This document shows positions 11,443-23,106 of a DNA stretch of 28,910 nucleotides, piece after piece. Both the position numbers and the translations under genes were made by a program. The notes under the pieces are model-generated. The model searched no databases and had not been told where the DNA came from. It saw nothing but the letters and a program-made list of their open reading frames with translations. The DNA comes from Chromera velia (lineage: Eukaryota; Sar; Chromeraceae): positions 10,532 through 39,441 of the forward strand of contig JAHBMJ010000275.1 in assembly GCA_018398765.1 (NCBI GenBank), given 5' to 3'. Each line of letters begins with the position of its first letter. Within the stretch, counting starts at the first letter, position 1.

Positions 11443-12905
11443 ATGGCGGACTCAGTTGAGACCGCTGCTGCAGTGGTTCCTCCTCTCAACTTGAATGCGT
11501 TGAAGGGAGATGGAGACGTTGAAGTTCTTGAGCATGCGAACGGCAATACAGGTACTACTGTGGAGGCTGAAGCTTCTCCAGCGGCAGATCAACACGGGGA
11601 TCACGAACTGACAGCCGGGGCTGAAGAGAACCAAGACGAAAAGGAAGAGGGGGGAAAGGGAAAGGGAGAGGGAGGTACTGAAGCTCCTCTGGGAGAAGGA
11701 GAAAACGAAGAGGGATCTCCAGATGGAGAGAAGAAGGAGCAGGATGACAAACGATCAGATTCTGTTCACTCCACAGACCTTCCCATCCCCAAAGCCGAGG
11801 ACCCGTCTGAAGAGGCAGCGGTGGCGGAAAATGCAGCAGGAGAGGGAGAGGCAACGCCCAAGGCAGGGCCGGGATCGGTGCGGAAAATGCCGAAACCGTT
11901 TTCTCTCGCCAACCCGTCTACCACTGCACTGCAGGAGGAGAAGAGAAAGTACCCACTTCTCCTGCAAAAGGAAGAATTTTATCAGATGGTCAGTTTATGT
12001 GCAGGCAAGCGGTTGAGAAGGAAAGAGCAGGGTGAACAAAGGGGAATCCATAGGAATACCTTTTTGGAGGCTTACAGCATGGACGCATGGGCCCCATGAC
12101 TGATGGACTGACTCACCCGTTGACTGACTGACTGACTGACTGACCCACTGAGTGCCAGAATGAGCAGTATTCTTGCTGGCTGAGGGCAAGACAGTGGTGC
12201 TTCGGGATGGTCACCGACGCTACATTATGGCCCGGCTGATTGGCACACAAACTCACCTCACCGATTGACTGATTGTGAAACTCGCTAACTCTGCCGCAGT
12301 CCGTTCGACCAGCTTTTACTTTTCGCTTCCACTCTGAACGGACTCCGTCCTTAAGTAAACACCCACCTCTCGTCCTCCCTTTTGTTTTATCTGCCGGTGC
12401 CTCCGCATGTTAGCCTGCCTGGGTTTCTGCTTCCTTCATTGCGTTTCCTTCCAATTCTCCTTAATTGTAACACTGACTTCCCATCACGTCGAAAGGGCAG
12501 TATGCATGCCGAACCATTTCACTCCATAGCATTTATTCTACATGTTTCTTTTGTTTGTGTCCCCCTCCGTGCAGTACTCCCGTTCGTATCGGAAGGACAT
12601 GGACAGAGGCGCCCCCCTCTCCCCACGTCCCAACAGATCCTACCTGAACACGGCCAGAGACCACGCAGACCGCAGCACGACAGCAGCCAATCTGGGAGGT
12701 GCCGAGACGGTGCGGACTTCCGTGCCGTCCACCTCGAGGTCTTTCTCGAAGAGGGGCGGCGAGACGGAAAGAGCGGCAACAATGTCAAACCACACTGCAA
12801 GGAAGAAGAAGAACATCCTCGAAATTATTACCGCCAGAAAAAGGGCAGACGGAGCAGAGACGGATAAATTCAAACCTGCAGATCATTACTACGCAGCGTG
12901 CAAAG
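11443..12905 (+). other. LRR gene exons 1-2: low-complexity charged N-terminus
   Basis: Exon 1 is 11443-11988, ending in a GTCAGT donor. Exon 2 is 12575-12905, ending in GTCAGC, after a 586-base intron. Exon 1 encodes a Glu/Gly/Lys-rich, probably disordered stretch; its last part (FYQM) leads into [12 protein letters not shown] of exon 2. Exon 2 is Arg/Ser/Thr-rich and ends [13 protein letters not shown], just before the repeats. Intron 1 contains a GACT tetramer run near 12116-12144. No signal peptide or membrane segment is visible. Confidence 0.8.
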
Positions 12906-15900
12906 GTCAGCTGAGTGATGTGCTCCGCTGTCCTCTCTCTCGCTTCACTGTGTCTGAAGAGTCTTGAGCCTCTGTCTCTTTCTGTTTGCGACCATGAAAC
13001 AACACCGGGATTTGAATCTGGCCCGTTGCCTCTGAGAGAATGGAGACTAGCTTCAAATGAATGCATTCAGACACCCGCGCCGTCAATAATATGTCCCACA
13101 CGATGGTTGAATCTATGCACGCAGAGTTGAACCTCCTTCCTGTCGCCTCCGGAATTGTGCGGTCGACCGACAGCACATTGGACCTCTCCGGACAGCACAT
13201 GGGGGACGAGGCACTGACGGCCATTGCAGTGGCAAATGCGTTCAAAAAAGCACAGACAATTCTCTTGAAAGCAAACGCAGGTGAGTGCATATGTGGGGGC
13301 GGGGGGCATTTCTTTTCCTTCACAGTCATTCTTTTCGTTGATGTCCCTTGGCTCAAACAAAAACAAACGCAAAAGGTCGTGTCCGCTCAGTGTGACCTTT
13401 GTTCCGCTATTCTCTGTCTCACTCTGCCCCTGAACGTCCTCCTCTTCCTTCTTTGCTCTGCCTCCCTGCAGTTGCACAGGCAGGCACTGAGGTGCTCTTG
13501 AACGTTCTTCCGGAGACGGTAACGAAACTCGACCTCAGCAGGTCAGTTGAGACGACTTTCAGATCCACCAGTGTGACTTGTCTCTTCTTCTTCTTCTGGA
13601 GCGAGTTTGCGGGAGGACTTGGCAAATGACTTTATCCCGAGTCTTGGACAAGGGAGGCAGTTTGCCCTGGATGCCGTTTCTTTTTGATCTCTTTTTCATT
13701 CGTGGTCTCTCGCTGTGCTGTCTCGCTGGACCCTTCATTTGAGGTCTGACATACCTTTCACCGGTATCAAGTCCACCGTACGTTCTCCTCCTGGAATTGT
13801 ATTTCATTTCATTGCAGAAACCGGGAGATTCGGTGCATAGGCATGGAGACAGTCTCAAAGAGTCTCGTCTACATGGCGTCTCTGAAGGAACTGATTCTCT
13901 CAGGTGGGTGAGGGGGGGGGGGGGACGATTGTAGAAGTCCGGGGCCCGAGTTTCTTGAAACCGATTGAAAGGCGAAGGGAGGTCTTCCCATCTGAACAGC
14001 ATCTCTCCCCTTTCGTCTTTTCAGTCCCCCCCCTTGGTCTGCCCGTCTTTTCAGCTAACTGGCCGGGTCCCCGTCGGCCCTCCAGTTTTTCTTCTTTCTA
14101 TCAGTCTGTCTTTCAGTCTCTCTTTATGTCTGTCTGTCTGTCTTTCTGGCTGACTGTCTGTCTGACTGTCTTGAACATACAGTCTGTGTGTTTGTCTCTC
14201 TGGTCTCTCTGCTTTGCCCTGGAAGACCCTGCCTTTGCTGTTCAGCTGTGTACGTGAATCCCCTGTCCGCGCAGACTGTCAGTTGCGAGACAGGGGAACA
14301 GAGGTCCTCTGTGAGGCTCTGATCATGTGCAGACAATTGACGACTCTCGATCTGGTCAGTAATTCTGTCCCAGGTGATCTATGTGGGTGGCTGTCTAGAG
14401 CGGGGAGGATTATTTGCATCGATGAAAAGAAAAGAGTGCTGGGGGGAAAGTGAGGCCAAAAGACAGATCGATAACACAGAGGCATGCAGTAGATGTCCCG
14501 CAATTACCCTTTCAGATGAAGACAACTGAAGCTGGGATATAAGAAGACAAGTCGACAAGGGGGCAGGAGGACTGAAAAGAAATCCAGAAGGAATGAGATG
14601 CAGCTAGGAGAGCCGTAAAGCCACAAAATAAGGAAGATGAGCGAAACAGCAATTTTGCAGGACAGATCGCATAAAGAAACAATTACAAAAGACTCATTTT
14701 CTTCACTGCATTTCTCTTTCTGTTCTTTCTCTCCTCCCTCCGCCTGCAGAGCAACAACCGGATCAGTGAAGGAGGCGGGAGGTCCTTGGGAGAGCTACTC
14801 GAGCAGCACCTGGTCGGTTGGTCTCTGTCTCTTTCTTTGCTGACATGTGTACCTCCGTCTATCTTGGCATTGGTTGACGAGAATATTCTCATGGGGTATC
14901 AGTTCAGACTAGCTTCTGCGCTTTTTTCTTTGGCAATGCGTTGTCCGAGTCTTCGACGAGAGAGCTTTCGTTTTCTTCGTGTTGTGTTTTTTTTGTGACC
15001 TCTGCTACTTTGTGTATCTCTTTCGAAGTCTCAGGCAGACTTGGTTGGTTTGTACATCTAAAAGCTTGCTCACAGGGTTCGCTTTGCTTCCGGCTTTTCC
15101 GTTTCTGTGAGGAACCAGAGCATTCAAACAGACCGTGTCCTCTGATCATGCAGACGATCCAAAAAATAGACATCCACTGGAACTCTCTGGCAACTGACGG
15201 CGCCGAGGCCTTCATCAACGGTGGGCATGAGTGGAGGGAAGAATGAGTGAGAGAACAGTCAAGGAATGGTAAACAGCATAGGGGCTGTGGGCAAGAATGA
15301 AAGTCGCGATCACGCACCTTTGGATTGCATTCCTTGGCAGATGCGTTCGCTTAACAAAAAGAAGCCTGGTATAATTTTCGTTGATTGTGCACTGGCTCTT
15401 CCTCTCATCCCGTTTTCTTCTCTTCTTCCTCTATCGATCGGCCTATGCGCTTGCAGTCGCAAAAAGCATCATATGAACAGTTCTGCTATGCATCTGCTGG
15501 ATGTACGCACAGGCATGAAGGACAATGGCGCACTTGGGGGTGAGTTGAAGGATGTGGACATCTCCTGGAACAGTCTGGGAGGTCTGGCTGGGACACGCAA
15601 CGCTGCGGCTGTTGCAAGGGTGAGCGCAAAAGAAAGTGGAGTGTCGAAAGCAAACTCAAGTGAGGAAAAAAAGCAGCGAGAGAGGTGGAGGGTGGGAGAG
15701 AGGGGGGAAAGGAGGGGGGCAGGGAGGGAGGGAGGTAAGGAGGTAAGGAGGAAGGGGAAAAGAAAAGAAGCTAGGAAGGGCGAGAAGTGGAAAAGAAAAC
15801 TTTCTGCCTTCTCTCGATTGTAAATGTGATCGTTTTCTGTCTCGGAAATGCCTCTGCAACTTGTCCCCCTCAAAATGGGGATGTCCACACACATGGATTC

Positions 15901-18900
15901 ACTCTCTCTAATTCATGAGTGCAGCTTCTGGAGGAGAAGAGATCTGCTCTTGTGCATCTGAACATCGCCCACAACGCGTTCAACGAGCAGTGCATGGGGG
16001 TGATCGCAGAGGGTCTTTCAAAGAACAATTCTCTGCTGGGACTCCACATCGCAGGGAACGCAGGGAGAATGGACACTTTTGGGTCGGTTCGGAGGAGACA
16101 CAGGAGGGAATTCAAAATTGAATGAATGAATGAATGAATGAATGAATGAAGGAAGGAAGGAAGGAAGGAAGGGAGGAATGAATGAATGAATGAACGAATG
16201 AAATGAATTAATGAATGGCCTTTTTGGTTCTCCACTGATGGTAACGTCTTGCTGTAGTACGCCGTCTCTCGGGAAGGAAGAGAGTTTCTTGGTCCTCTCC
16301 TCCTCTCAGGAGGCCGTCGCAACAATGCAGGGGGACGTTTCGAGTATATGCTGCAAAGAGGATCTTCAGGGTAAAGGAAAAACGGTGCGGCAAATTTCCA
16401 GCCCTGAAGTAAACGAAGCAAATATTTTGATGGAATCGACTGATTGAAATCCTCTGTTATGTCCTCTTTTCCGTCTACGTGTTTGCAGGTTTGTCCACCC
16501 AATCAGCGGTTCCGTCCCTCCCAACGGTCCCCCCCTCGCCCCCAATGGACTTCCCTTGACTCCAGAAGAGAAGGCCAATCTTCCGTGGGCACTGCCTGAA
16601 AAGAGTCCGAAGGATGTTGCAGGTGGGTGGGCACTCTTTTATTTGTGCCTCTCTGGAGGCACCTTTTTGCGGCATTCTCATGCCTACAATCTGTCCATTT
16701 GTGCACTTATTCTGCTTCTTTGTGATTCTTCTCGTTGCTTCTTGCAGCTGCTCTGAGCTACAGATCTGCTTCTCTTCACTACCCCGAGAAGACCTGCTGG
16801 GTCTGCGGGGGGTGGACAGAAGTGTGCTTCGAATACACACCTGGTCAGCTGCCCGGCTGCTTTTGTCTTTGTGGGGACTTTTTCTTATGGTGCTCATACT
16901 CTGGGCTCTCTCTTTGTCCTCCGCTGTAAATCGACCTGCTTGTGTTGACATGTCGGTTGAATTGCCTACTCCCATCTTGCTTCGATCTTGCAGGCCTGTC
17001 GGGACCTGACTGCAAGGACCTCTTCTTGCTGCTAGACCTCGACGATATGGAACCTGTGCCTTTGAGAAGGAAGGACGGGGGGAAGGGAGAGGGATTCGAA
17101 ATCTGGAGAATGATCCCAGAAGGGTCAGGCAGAAAGAGGGGGGTGAGAATGGAAAGGCATGGGTGTGTTCCGGTGTTCTTTCTCATTGTGATGTAGGTTT
17201 TGCTACGGAAAAAGGAAGAGACTCCTTTCCTGATATGGCTCTGCTCTCCTTCTGCCTCATGCATCCTCTTTGTTTCTTTCTCCCCACTTTATTCCTGCAG
17301 CACCCACCTCTTCCTCTTCCAGGCAGACCACCATCTAGTGCCGGCACTTGACAGAGATCAGGTACGTGTGTGTGCCTTTGGTTCTTTCTTGTGTGGCCGT
17401 GTGTGGAAGTTTGTTTTCCTCTAGGGTCACCACCTTTTCCGCCTTCTGCAGAATCAAGAGAGTGCCAAAACTAGAATGTTTCGCACAGATGTCAAATACA
17501 TGAGTAGTGATCTTGAAGAGCGACCACCAAGATCTGCGCTCCACTCCAATTTTCCTTCATTCCTTCCTGCCTGTGTGCCGAATGAACGAACGTGCAGGTC
17601 GACCGGCTGATGCCCATCGTCGCTCTCGCAGACTGCCCCGCAGTTCAGGCAGAACTGCAGAGACAACTGGCTCCCCGCCCCGTCCCTTCGGACATGCGCC
17701 TGGTGATGGAGCCGTTGCAGGTATGCCTTTCTTTAGTGGTATCTTTTTCATCCGTGTATGCAGTGAAATGCGGAGAAGTGGATAACAAAAGCAACTCGGC
17801 TCACTGTTCTGTACTCAGTCGTTTTTCGCTTCATGCAGTGTGTGTGCGTTCAGTTGTAAATGCTGTGAAAATTGTCCTGAAATTCTTTCATTTTGCGTTT
17901 CCTCAGGTGAATGTTGTCAAGGTGGAGCCTCGCAAAGAGGGGGCAGAAATCTGTCGGCACACCCGGCCCCGGTTGGTGCACTTCGACGCGAAGTTGATGG
18001 AAGGGGAGGGCGAGGGGGTCGAGGAGAGGCCCTGGGAATTCAACAGAAGCGTGTTTGCAGGGTACCATCTGGACACTCCTGAGAAACTTGCTCAGGTCGG
18101 ATGGATCGATCAAGACATACAGAAACCTCGTGTTACGAACTGAGGCAACGAAAGAAATAAATCTCCGTCCTGCGATGCGCAATCCTCTTCTTTGTGTGCG
18201 TGGATTTCTTTCTGCATTCACTCTTTTGAAAATTGTTCTATAATTGCCTCAAACGCTTGGAAATGAACGCTCCGTTTTCCGTCACTTTCTGTGTCTTTGG
18301 ACTTTCAAATGATGAAATGTGCATGTGCTGTTTTGATGCGGGAGGCGTCCTTATTTCAGTTCGCGCAGATAATTCAATGGCCTGTTTGAGGCAAAAGTCG
18401 AACGGTGGGTGATTCTGGATGTTTGGGTGCTGCGTGCAGGCTGTGGAGGCAGACATCAGGAGGGCGAGGATTTCTCCTGACCGTTAGTGGTTGTTTTCCC
18501 TCTTCCTTTTTTTTCTCCCCGTTCCGTTAGTTATTTTTCTCATCCGGCCTATTTTTGTCATCGCCCCCCCCCCTCTCTCTCTCCCTCCCTCCTTCTCTCT
18601 CTGTGGAGTAGGCCCTCGGTGGAAGAGGGGGGGAGGGGGGGTACATTCACCCACTCTGTTTCCAATGTTTCCTCCTTCTACTTCAATGCGTCGGGCTGTG
18701 TGCACACTCCAGCCTGAAGGGAGCCACCAACCCCAGCTGTACGCACACACACCTTCTGTTTGTTGCGGCTTCACCGGGGTCCCTGTCTGCGTCTGTCTGT
18801 GTGCAGATGCAGACGCAGAGACGATGTCTCCCCTGAAGGACCTTCTGAAGAAGAATTTCCCTCAACTGTTCACTCTCTACAAGTGAGTGGGTGGGTTAGT

Positions 18901-20712
18901 GAGTGAGTGAGTGAGTGAGTGGGTGAGTGGGTGAGTGAGTGAGTGAGTGAGTGAGTCAGAGTGAGTGAGTGAGTGAGTGAGTGAGTGGGTGAGTGGGTGA
19001 GTGAGTGAGTGAGTGGGTGAGTGGGTGAGTGAGTGAGTGAGTGAGTGAGTGGGTGAGTGGGTGAGTGAGTGGGTGAGTGAGTGAGTGGGTGAGTGGGTGA
19101 GTGGGTGAGTGGGTGAATGAGTGAGTGAGTGAGTGAGTGAGTGAGTGAGTCAGAGTGAGACGGAGAGAGATGGGGGGGGAGACGGAGAGAGGGAGAGAGA
19201 GACTCACTTTAGGGGAGTCCAAAACACACCATGCTAATCAAAGTGGTGTGTGATTTTTTGTTCTCTTCGTTGCTGGCTGCTATTCGTTCTCTGCATGGTT
19301 TTTCTTCCTCTTCCAGCACACAACATATGAATTGCCGGCTTAATTGTCGTGCTTCTATCGATACATAATAAAAGCCCATCCAGCGCAGAAACTGTTATCT
19401 TCTGGACGCCTTTGAAAAGCACCGTGTCTACAGTTTGCTGACATGAAGCCAAATGACAGAAAGAAACTTGATTTGGTGCCGCATTTGTCATTTGCATCAT
19501 CAACACCGTTCGAAGAGAAAACCGCAAAGAAACACGGCACACAGGCGAGCTCTCACGCCCTGGCAACCGTCAAGGGCAAATCAGGTGTGAATGCACGCCC
19601 GCGCACCCTGATCGATTCACATTCGAATTCTTCGTTTGACATTCATTGCTGTTTGGACCGCTGTTGCAATTGTTCTTTTTGTCTTCAGGTTCTACGCAGC
19701 CATGGGTAAGGCGAGGGATCCTTTTGAGGATCAGTCTCCCACAGGAGGGGCAGACGGGGGTGCGGATTTCGATGAGTTGAGTCCGATTGGAAACCCAGGA
19801 GAGGGCTCTCCTGCCCAGAAGGAGAGAGGGGCGAGGAGCCAGGTGCTTCTGAGGGCTGCTCGGGAGGGTGAGAGGGCCTCTATCTTCTCTGTGAACCTGA
19901 AGGCATGGGACAAGTTTTTGGAGGAATGCGATATCGTCGGGGATGACCTCAAACAATCGGTTAGTCTCTTTTCGTGTCTTTTTCTTTGTTTGTCTCCTTG
20001 CCTATATTTCGTTATTTGTTTGTGCGTCTATTTCTCTGTATGTGCATTGAGATGATTCAACAGGTAACGTCAGGCTGTTTCGGTTTTGCTCAACTCTATA
20101 TGGAGAGGGCCACAGGGACGAGAACATCTTTGGTCGAACAGAGAGTGATAAACCCCTGTCTGCATGAGATGTGAACGTTCTGCGTAGAGCGTTGACGAAA
20201 GACGCTGACTTTTTTTCCTTTGCGTGTCTTTGCCATATTTTCTCTCTCTCTTTTTTTTTTGAGTGATTGATGAATGCATGAATGAATGCAGAAGGCGGAC
20301 TCTGTGTTCCTGTCTGCAATGAACTCTCCCGGTCTGACGGGGTCCCGAGGAGAGGTGATTGACACAACATTGATGGCCAAGGGATGCCTCGTCAGGTTCC
20401 AATTCCTAGAGGCCATCATCCGACTCGCAGAGGAGAAGTATCTGAAAGGTCAGTGGGTGTGTGGATGGGTGGATGCTTGAATGAATGAAGGGAGGGAGGG
20501 AGGGAGTAGGGAAGGGTGGAGAACGTGTACAAGGCATATCGGAGGAGCAGGAGGGGCTCAAGAGAATATTTGTAGCTAAGCTGATTTGCTTTTTTTTGTC
20601 GGGTCGGCAAATCTCTTTTCAGATGCTTTTCGCAGCGAGAGGATCAGTTGGGGCAGGACAATGGAAGATCTCAACTTGTCTCTGTTCGTTTCTGTCTGTC
20701 TGTGTCTGTGTC

Positions 20713-20745
<33 letters not shown>

Positions 20746-22602
20746 CTATGTGTGTCTATGTGTGTCTATGTGTGTCTGTGTGTCTATGTGTGTCTATGTG
20801 TGTCTGTGTGTGTCTATGTATGTCTATGTGTTTCTATGTGTGTCTGTGTGTGTCTGTGTATGTATGGTTTTTGTACTTTTGTCATGAAACCCCCGAGGCC
20901 TTTGTGGTTTTTCTGCAGGCGGTCCTGCTGACTCTCTCCGGAGGGCTGTTGAGATGCTCTTGGTAAGTCGGACTGACGCCTTTCTTTTTCTCCCCTCTTC
21001 TCTCTTCCCTCGATTTCTTTTTTCCTGTTTGGAAGCTCGCCAATCACTGAAATAATGAGAAAACACAAAGTGGCATTTTTCTGCAAAGGCAGGAAGAGAC
21101 AGAAACATCTTGAGCAGTGTCCAAGCATACACCAGGATTGTCCCATGGTTTGACTCATACGACACTCATTGACCTGTTTTTACTCCGCCAACCTCTTTTG
21201 TTCTTCTATCTCCGTGTTTTGCAGCAAGTCAACATTCTTCCACGTGCCGAAGTTCTTCACAAAGAATTTATCTGGAAGCAATCAGGTGAGGATGCCGAAC
21301 TTCTTCCGGATGTTTCCTGCGGAAAGGCTGCTTACATGTGGCATGAACAGCACGAACGAGAAGCAGGGGCTGCGGCGCTCATCTTTCCAAAAGATATTAA
21401 TACATACACGCTTTGAAAAAAAATTATTCAAACAAAGAGCGGGCCCGCATGACGATTTTTGGTTTTGTTCAGGAAGGCTCTTTCGCTTTCGCTAGAAGTC
21501 TGTTTTCCCTGTCCTTCGCCTTACAACGCTCCCTCCATACACCCTTCTGTCTGCAGTCTTCTACACAAAGGAGGTGGATGCCATTTTCCGAAAGCACATG
21601 CGGACCCTGCACACAGTCTTCATGGAATACGGAGAGCAGACTGAAGGCTTCGACCTCAACCAGCAAGCCTCCCCGAAGCTCCTCGCGCTGCAACGCCAAA
21701 TGGGCCAGGGGGCACCTGTACAGATGACATCGAGAGTCTCCCTCAGCCTCCCGGAATTCGTTCTCTTTGCAGCCAACACTCGTCAGTCAGTCGTGCGTTT
21801 TCTCTTTTCCTTTGACCCGATTTTTGGATGAGTGGCGCTAGATTCGAGGAATTATTCAGGGGATGTCTGAAATGAGCAACTGAAGAGGTGGGGCGGAAAT
21901 TTCCAAGAGAAAAAAAAACATTTGCGAACGACAACTGCGAGTCAGGAAAAGAAATTCTGTCACGGAGGAAAGCGAGGAAGTTTTCTTTCGCTATTGCCGT
22001 CTCTTTTTCCAGCATACGCAGACACATGATCTCCTGCCGGGCATATTTCTTTGCTAGCATCTCTCACACACACCCTTTTGCATCCTCGATCCTGCAGGTG
22101 CCATCACGACTGTTTGTCCCATAGAAGAGCTTGGATTCGCATTCACTATCTCTCAGATGACTCAAGTCGGTCGAAAATACTTTTCTTTTCTTTTCAGTGC
22201 AGTGAATCAATGAGGGGGCGCGGTGAATCGGGATGCTTTCGAGAATCGAAAAAGAAGAGAATGGCCGTCGAGCAAGGCGCCAGAGAGGTCAGAACACAAA
22301 GAAAAGGAGTTTTTTACATCAGTAGATCCAGATAAAGTGAAAAAAACTGCCCCAAGAGACAGTGAAGCATTGCAGTTTTTGCAGACTTTAGAGTTTCAAT
22401 AGCATGCTGCTCGAACGGATGTTTCTTTCATGGCTTTCTTCCTCTGCATGTTTCTCTCTGCTCTGCTCTGTCTGCAGTCGGACGAACTTCAGTCAAGTCG
22501 CCATCTGGAGATGTCACTGCCGGAAATGATGGAGGCGATCGGGAGACTCGTTGCCAGAAACGTACAGCTGAACATGGACGTCCCTCTGCCACCTCCACCA
22601 GG
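11443..22602 (+). CDS. Multi-exon leucine-rich-repeat protein with conserved C-terminal region (3' end unresolved)
   Basis: I infer 26 exons whose phases all agree, totalling 3,506 coding bases (at least 1,168 residues). The start is ATG 11443 in context AGCCATGG, fixed by an in-frame TGA at 11434. Order of parts: acidic/basic low-complexity N-terminus (1-292), RNI-type leucine-rich repeats (about 295-555), a conserved segment with CWVCGGW and [12 protein letters not shown] (about 600-825), then a helical region with [16 protein letters not shown] and later [13 protein letters not shown] (about 826-1168). From memory, similar architecture occurs in LRR proteins of ciliates and other protists. 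No enzyme motif is seen, so a scaffold or interaction role is inferred, not shown. Half of the donors have C at +3. No terminal exon with stop could be fixed: exon 26 ends in phase 2 at 22602 before a GT microsatellite. Confidence 0.8.
13125..16082 (+). other. LRR gene exons 3-10: ribonuclease-inhibitor-type leucine-rich repeats
   Basis: Exons are 13125-13280, 13472-13541, 13818-13903, 14275-14354, 14750-14812, 15154-15220, 15513-15619 and 15925-16082. Joined, they give successive repeat cores [64 protein letters not shown] and LHIAGNAGR, about 28 residues apart. Each is followed by a helix such as [15 protein letters not shown]. Two introns fall inside the LxLxxN core (LDLS-R|N and LDL|SNN), so the repeat pattern appears only after splicing; this supports the model strongly. 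The exon 3 acceptor has an in-frame rival upstream at 13070 that would add 18 residues. Confidence 0.85.
16116..16220. repeat. AATG/GGAA tetramer repeats in intron 10
   Basis: A run of GAATGAATG units, then GGAAGGAA, then GAATG again, all within intron 10 of the LRR gene. It has no coding role. Confidence 0.85.
16489..18482 (+). other. LRR gene exons 11-18: conserved segment after the repeats
   Basis: Exons are 16489-16622, 16748-16843, 16994-17123, 17301-17361, 17452-17490, 17598-17720, 17907-18095 and 18440-18482. The product runs from [13 protein letters not shown] through [37 protein letters not shown] and [20 protein letters not shown] to [14 protein letters not shown]. From memory, Cys-Trp-x-Cys-x-x-Trp and Trp-Arg-Met-x-Pro patterns follow the repeats in protist LRR proteins. 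Exon 15 (39 bases, donor GTCAAA) is the weakest call. Exon 18 (43 bases) is supported by phase and by its continuation of the pattern. Confidence 0.72.
18156..18161 (+). promoter_or_regulatory. Possible intronic polyadenylation signal (AATAAA)
   Basis: If intron 17 is retained, the frame adds [15 protein letters not shown] and stops at 18141-18143. AATAAA follows 12 bases after that stop. This could allow a short isoform, but polyadenylation signals in protists vary and the hexamer is common by chance. Confidence 0.25.
18883..19150 (+). repeat. GTGA/GTGG tetramer array starting at a splice donor
   Basis: About 67 tandem tetramers (GTGA with GTGG variants) open intron 19 of the LRR gene. The array begins at the inferred donor itself (TAC AA|GTGAGT). 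Nearly every unit resembles a consensus 5' splice site. Confidence 0.85.
20705..20866 (+). repeat. GT-rich microsatellite in intron 21
   Basis: Perfect GT repeats followed by GTGTCTAT/GTGTCTGT units, in intron 21 of the LRR gene. The resulting Cys-Val-rich open frames are artefacts. Confidence 0.9.
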
Positions 22603-22642
22603 GTGCGTCACCCCTTTGTCGACCTCTTTGTGGGTGTCTGTA

Positions 22643-22649
<7 letters not shown>

Positions 22650-22697
<48 letters not shown>

Positions 22698-22777
22698 ATG
22701 TATGTATGTGTGTATGTGTGTGTGTATGTGTGTGTGTGTGTGTATATATATATATGTGTGTGTGTATGTATGTGTGT

Positions 22778-22812
<35 letters not shown>

Positions 22813-22995
22813 TGTGCGTATGTATGTATGTGTGTGTGTATATATGTATGTGTATGTGTATGTGTGTGTGTATGTGTGTGTGTGTGTGTGTGTCTGTGTG
22901 TGTGTCTGTGTGTGTGTGTATGTGTATGTGTGTGTGTATGTGTGTCTATGTGTATGTGTGCGTGTGTGTATGCGCATGCGTATATGTATATATGT
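22650..22995 (+). repeat. CT then GT/GTAT compound microsatellite
   Basis: A short CT run is followed by about 330 bases of GT, GTAT and GTGTCT units. It starts roughly 50 bases after the end of exon 26 of the LRR gene. Frames stay open on both strands (Cys-Val and His-Thr) only because the repeat lacks stop codons. Confidence 0.9.
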
Positions 22996-23106
22996 GTATG
23001 TGTATCCCTCCCGATGATGACAGTGGTATGCCTGTCACAGTTGGAGGGGGGTAGTGCCACGCAGACATGTAGGCACTCAGGGAGGCACCGCCGAAGGAAA
23101 ACAGGC

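Larger units (their letters stand above)
18807..22602 (+). other. LRR gene exons 19-26: conserved helical C-terminal region
   Basis: Exons are 18807-18882, 19689-19959, 20292-20448, 20919-20962, 21225-21285, 21557-21781, 22098-22165 and 22478-22602. The product includes [20 protein letters not shown], then an acidic Gly-rich insert, [98 protein letters not shown] and [13 protein letters not shown]. The two Phe/Met-Leu-Glu-Ala-Ile-x-Arg-Leu motifs suggest two related helical modules. No complete EF-hand loop is visible. Function is unknown. Confidence 0.75.

Noticed and set aside
13005-13021. tRNA-like T-arm (CCGGG ATTTGAA TCTGG)
   Set aside because: The TTCAAAT loop word is on the minus strand, where the stem does not pair. 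No D arm, anticodon arm or acceptor stem surrounds it. It lies in intron 2 of the LRR gene.
15541-15546. GTGAGT inside exon 9 as a donor
   Set aside because: Using it would remove [12 protein letters not shown], a clear leucine-rich-repeat core. The donor at 15620 (GTGAGC) preserves the pattern and phase.
15266-15823. 185-codon plus-strand frame as a separate gene
   Set aside because: Only 15513-15619 fits the leucine-rich-repeat pattern and phase. The rest is intron sequence and a purine-rich low-complexity tail.
17143-17148. GTGAGA as the donor of exon 13
   Set aside because: It ends in phase 0 and cannot join exon 14 in frame. GTCAGG at 17124 gives phase 2 and the consensus-like WRMIPEGTHLFLF.
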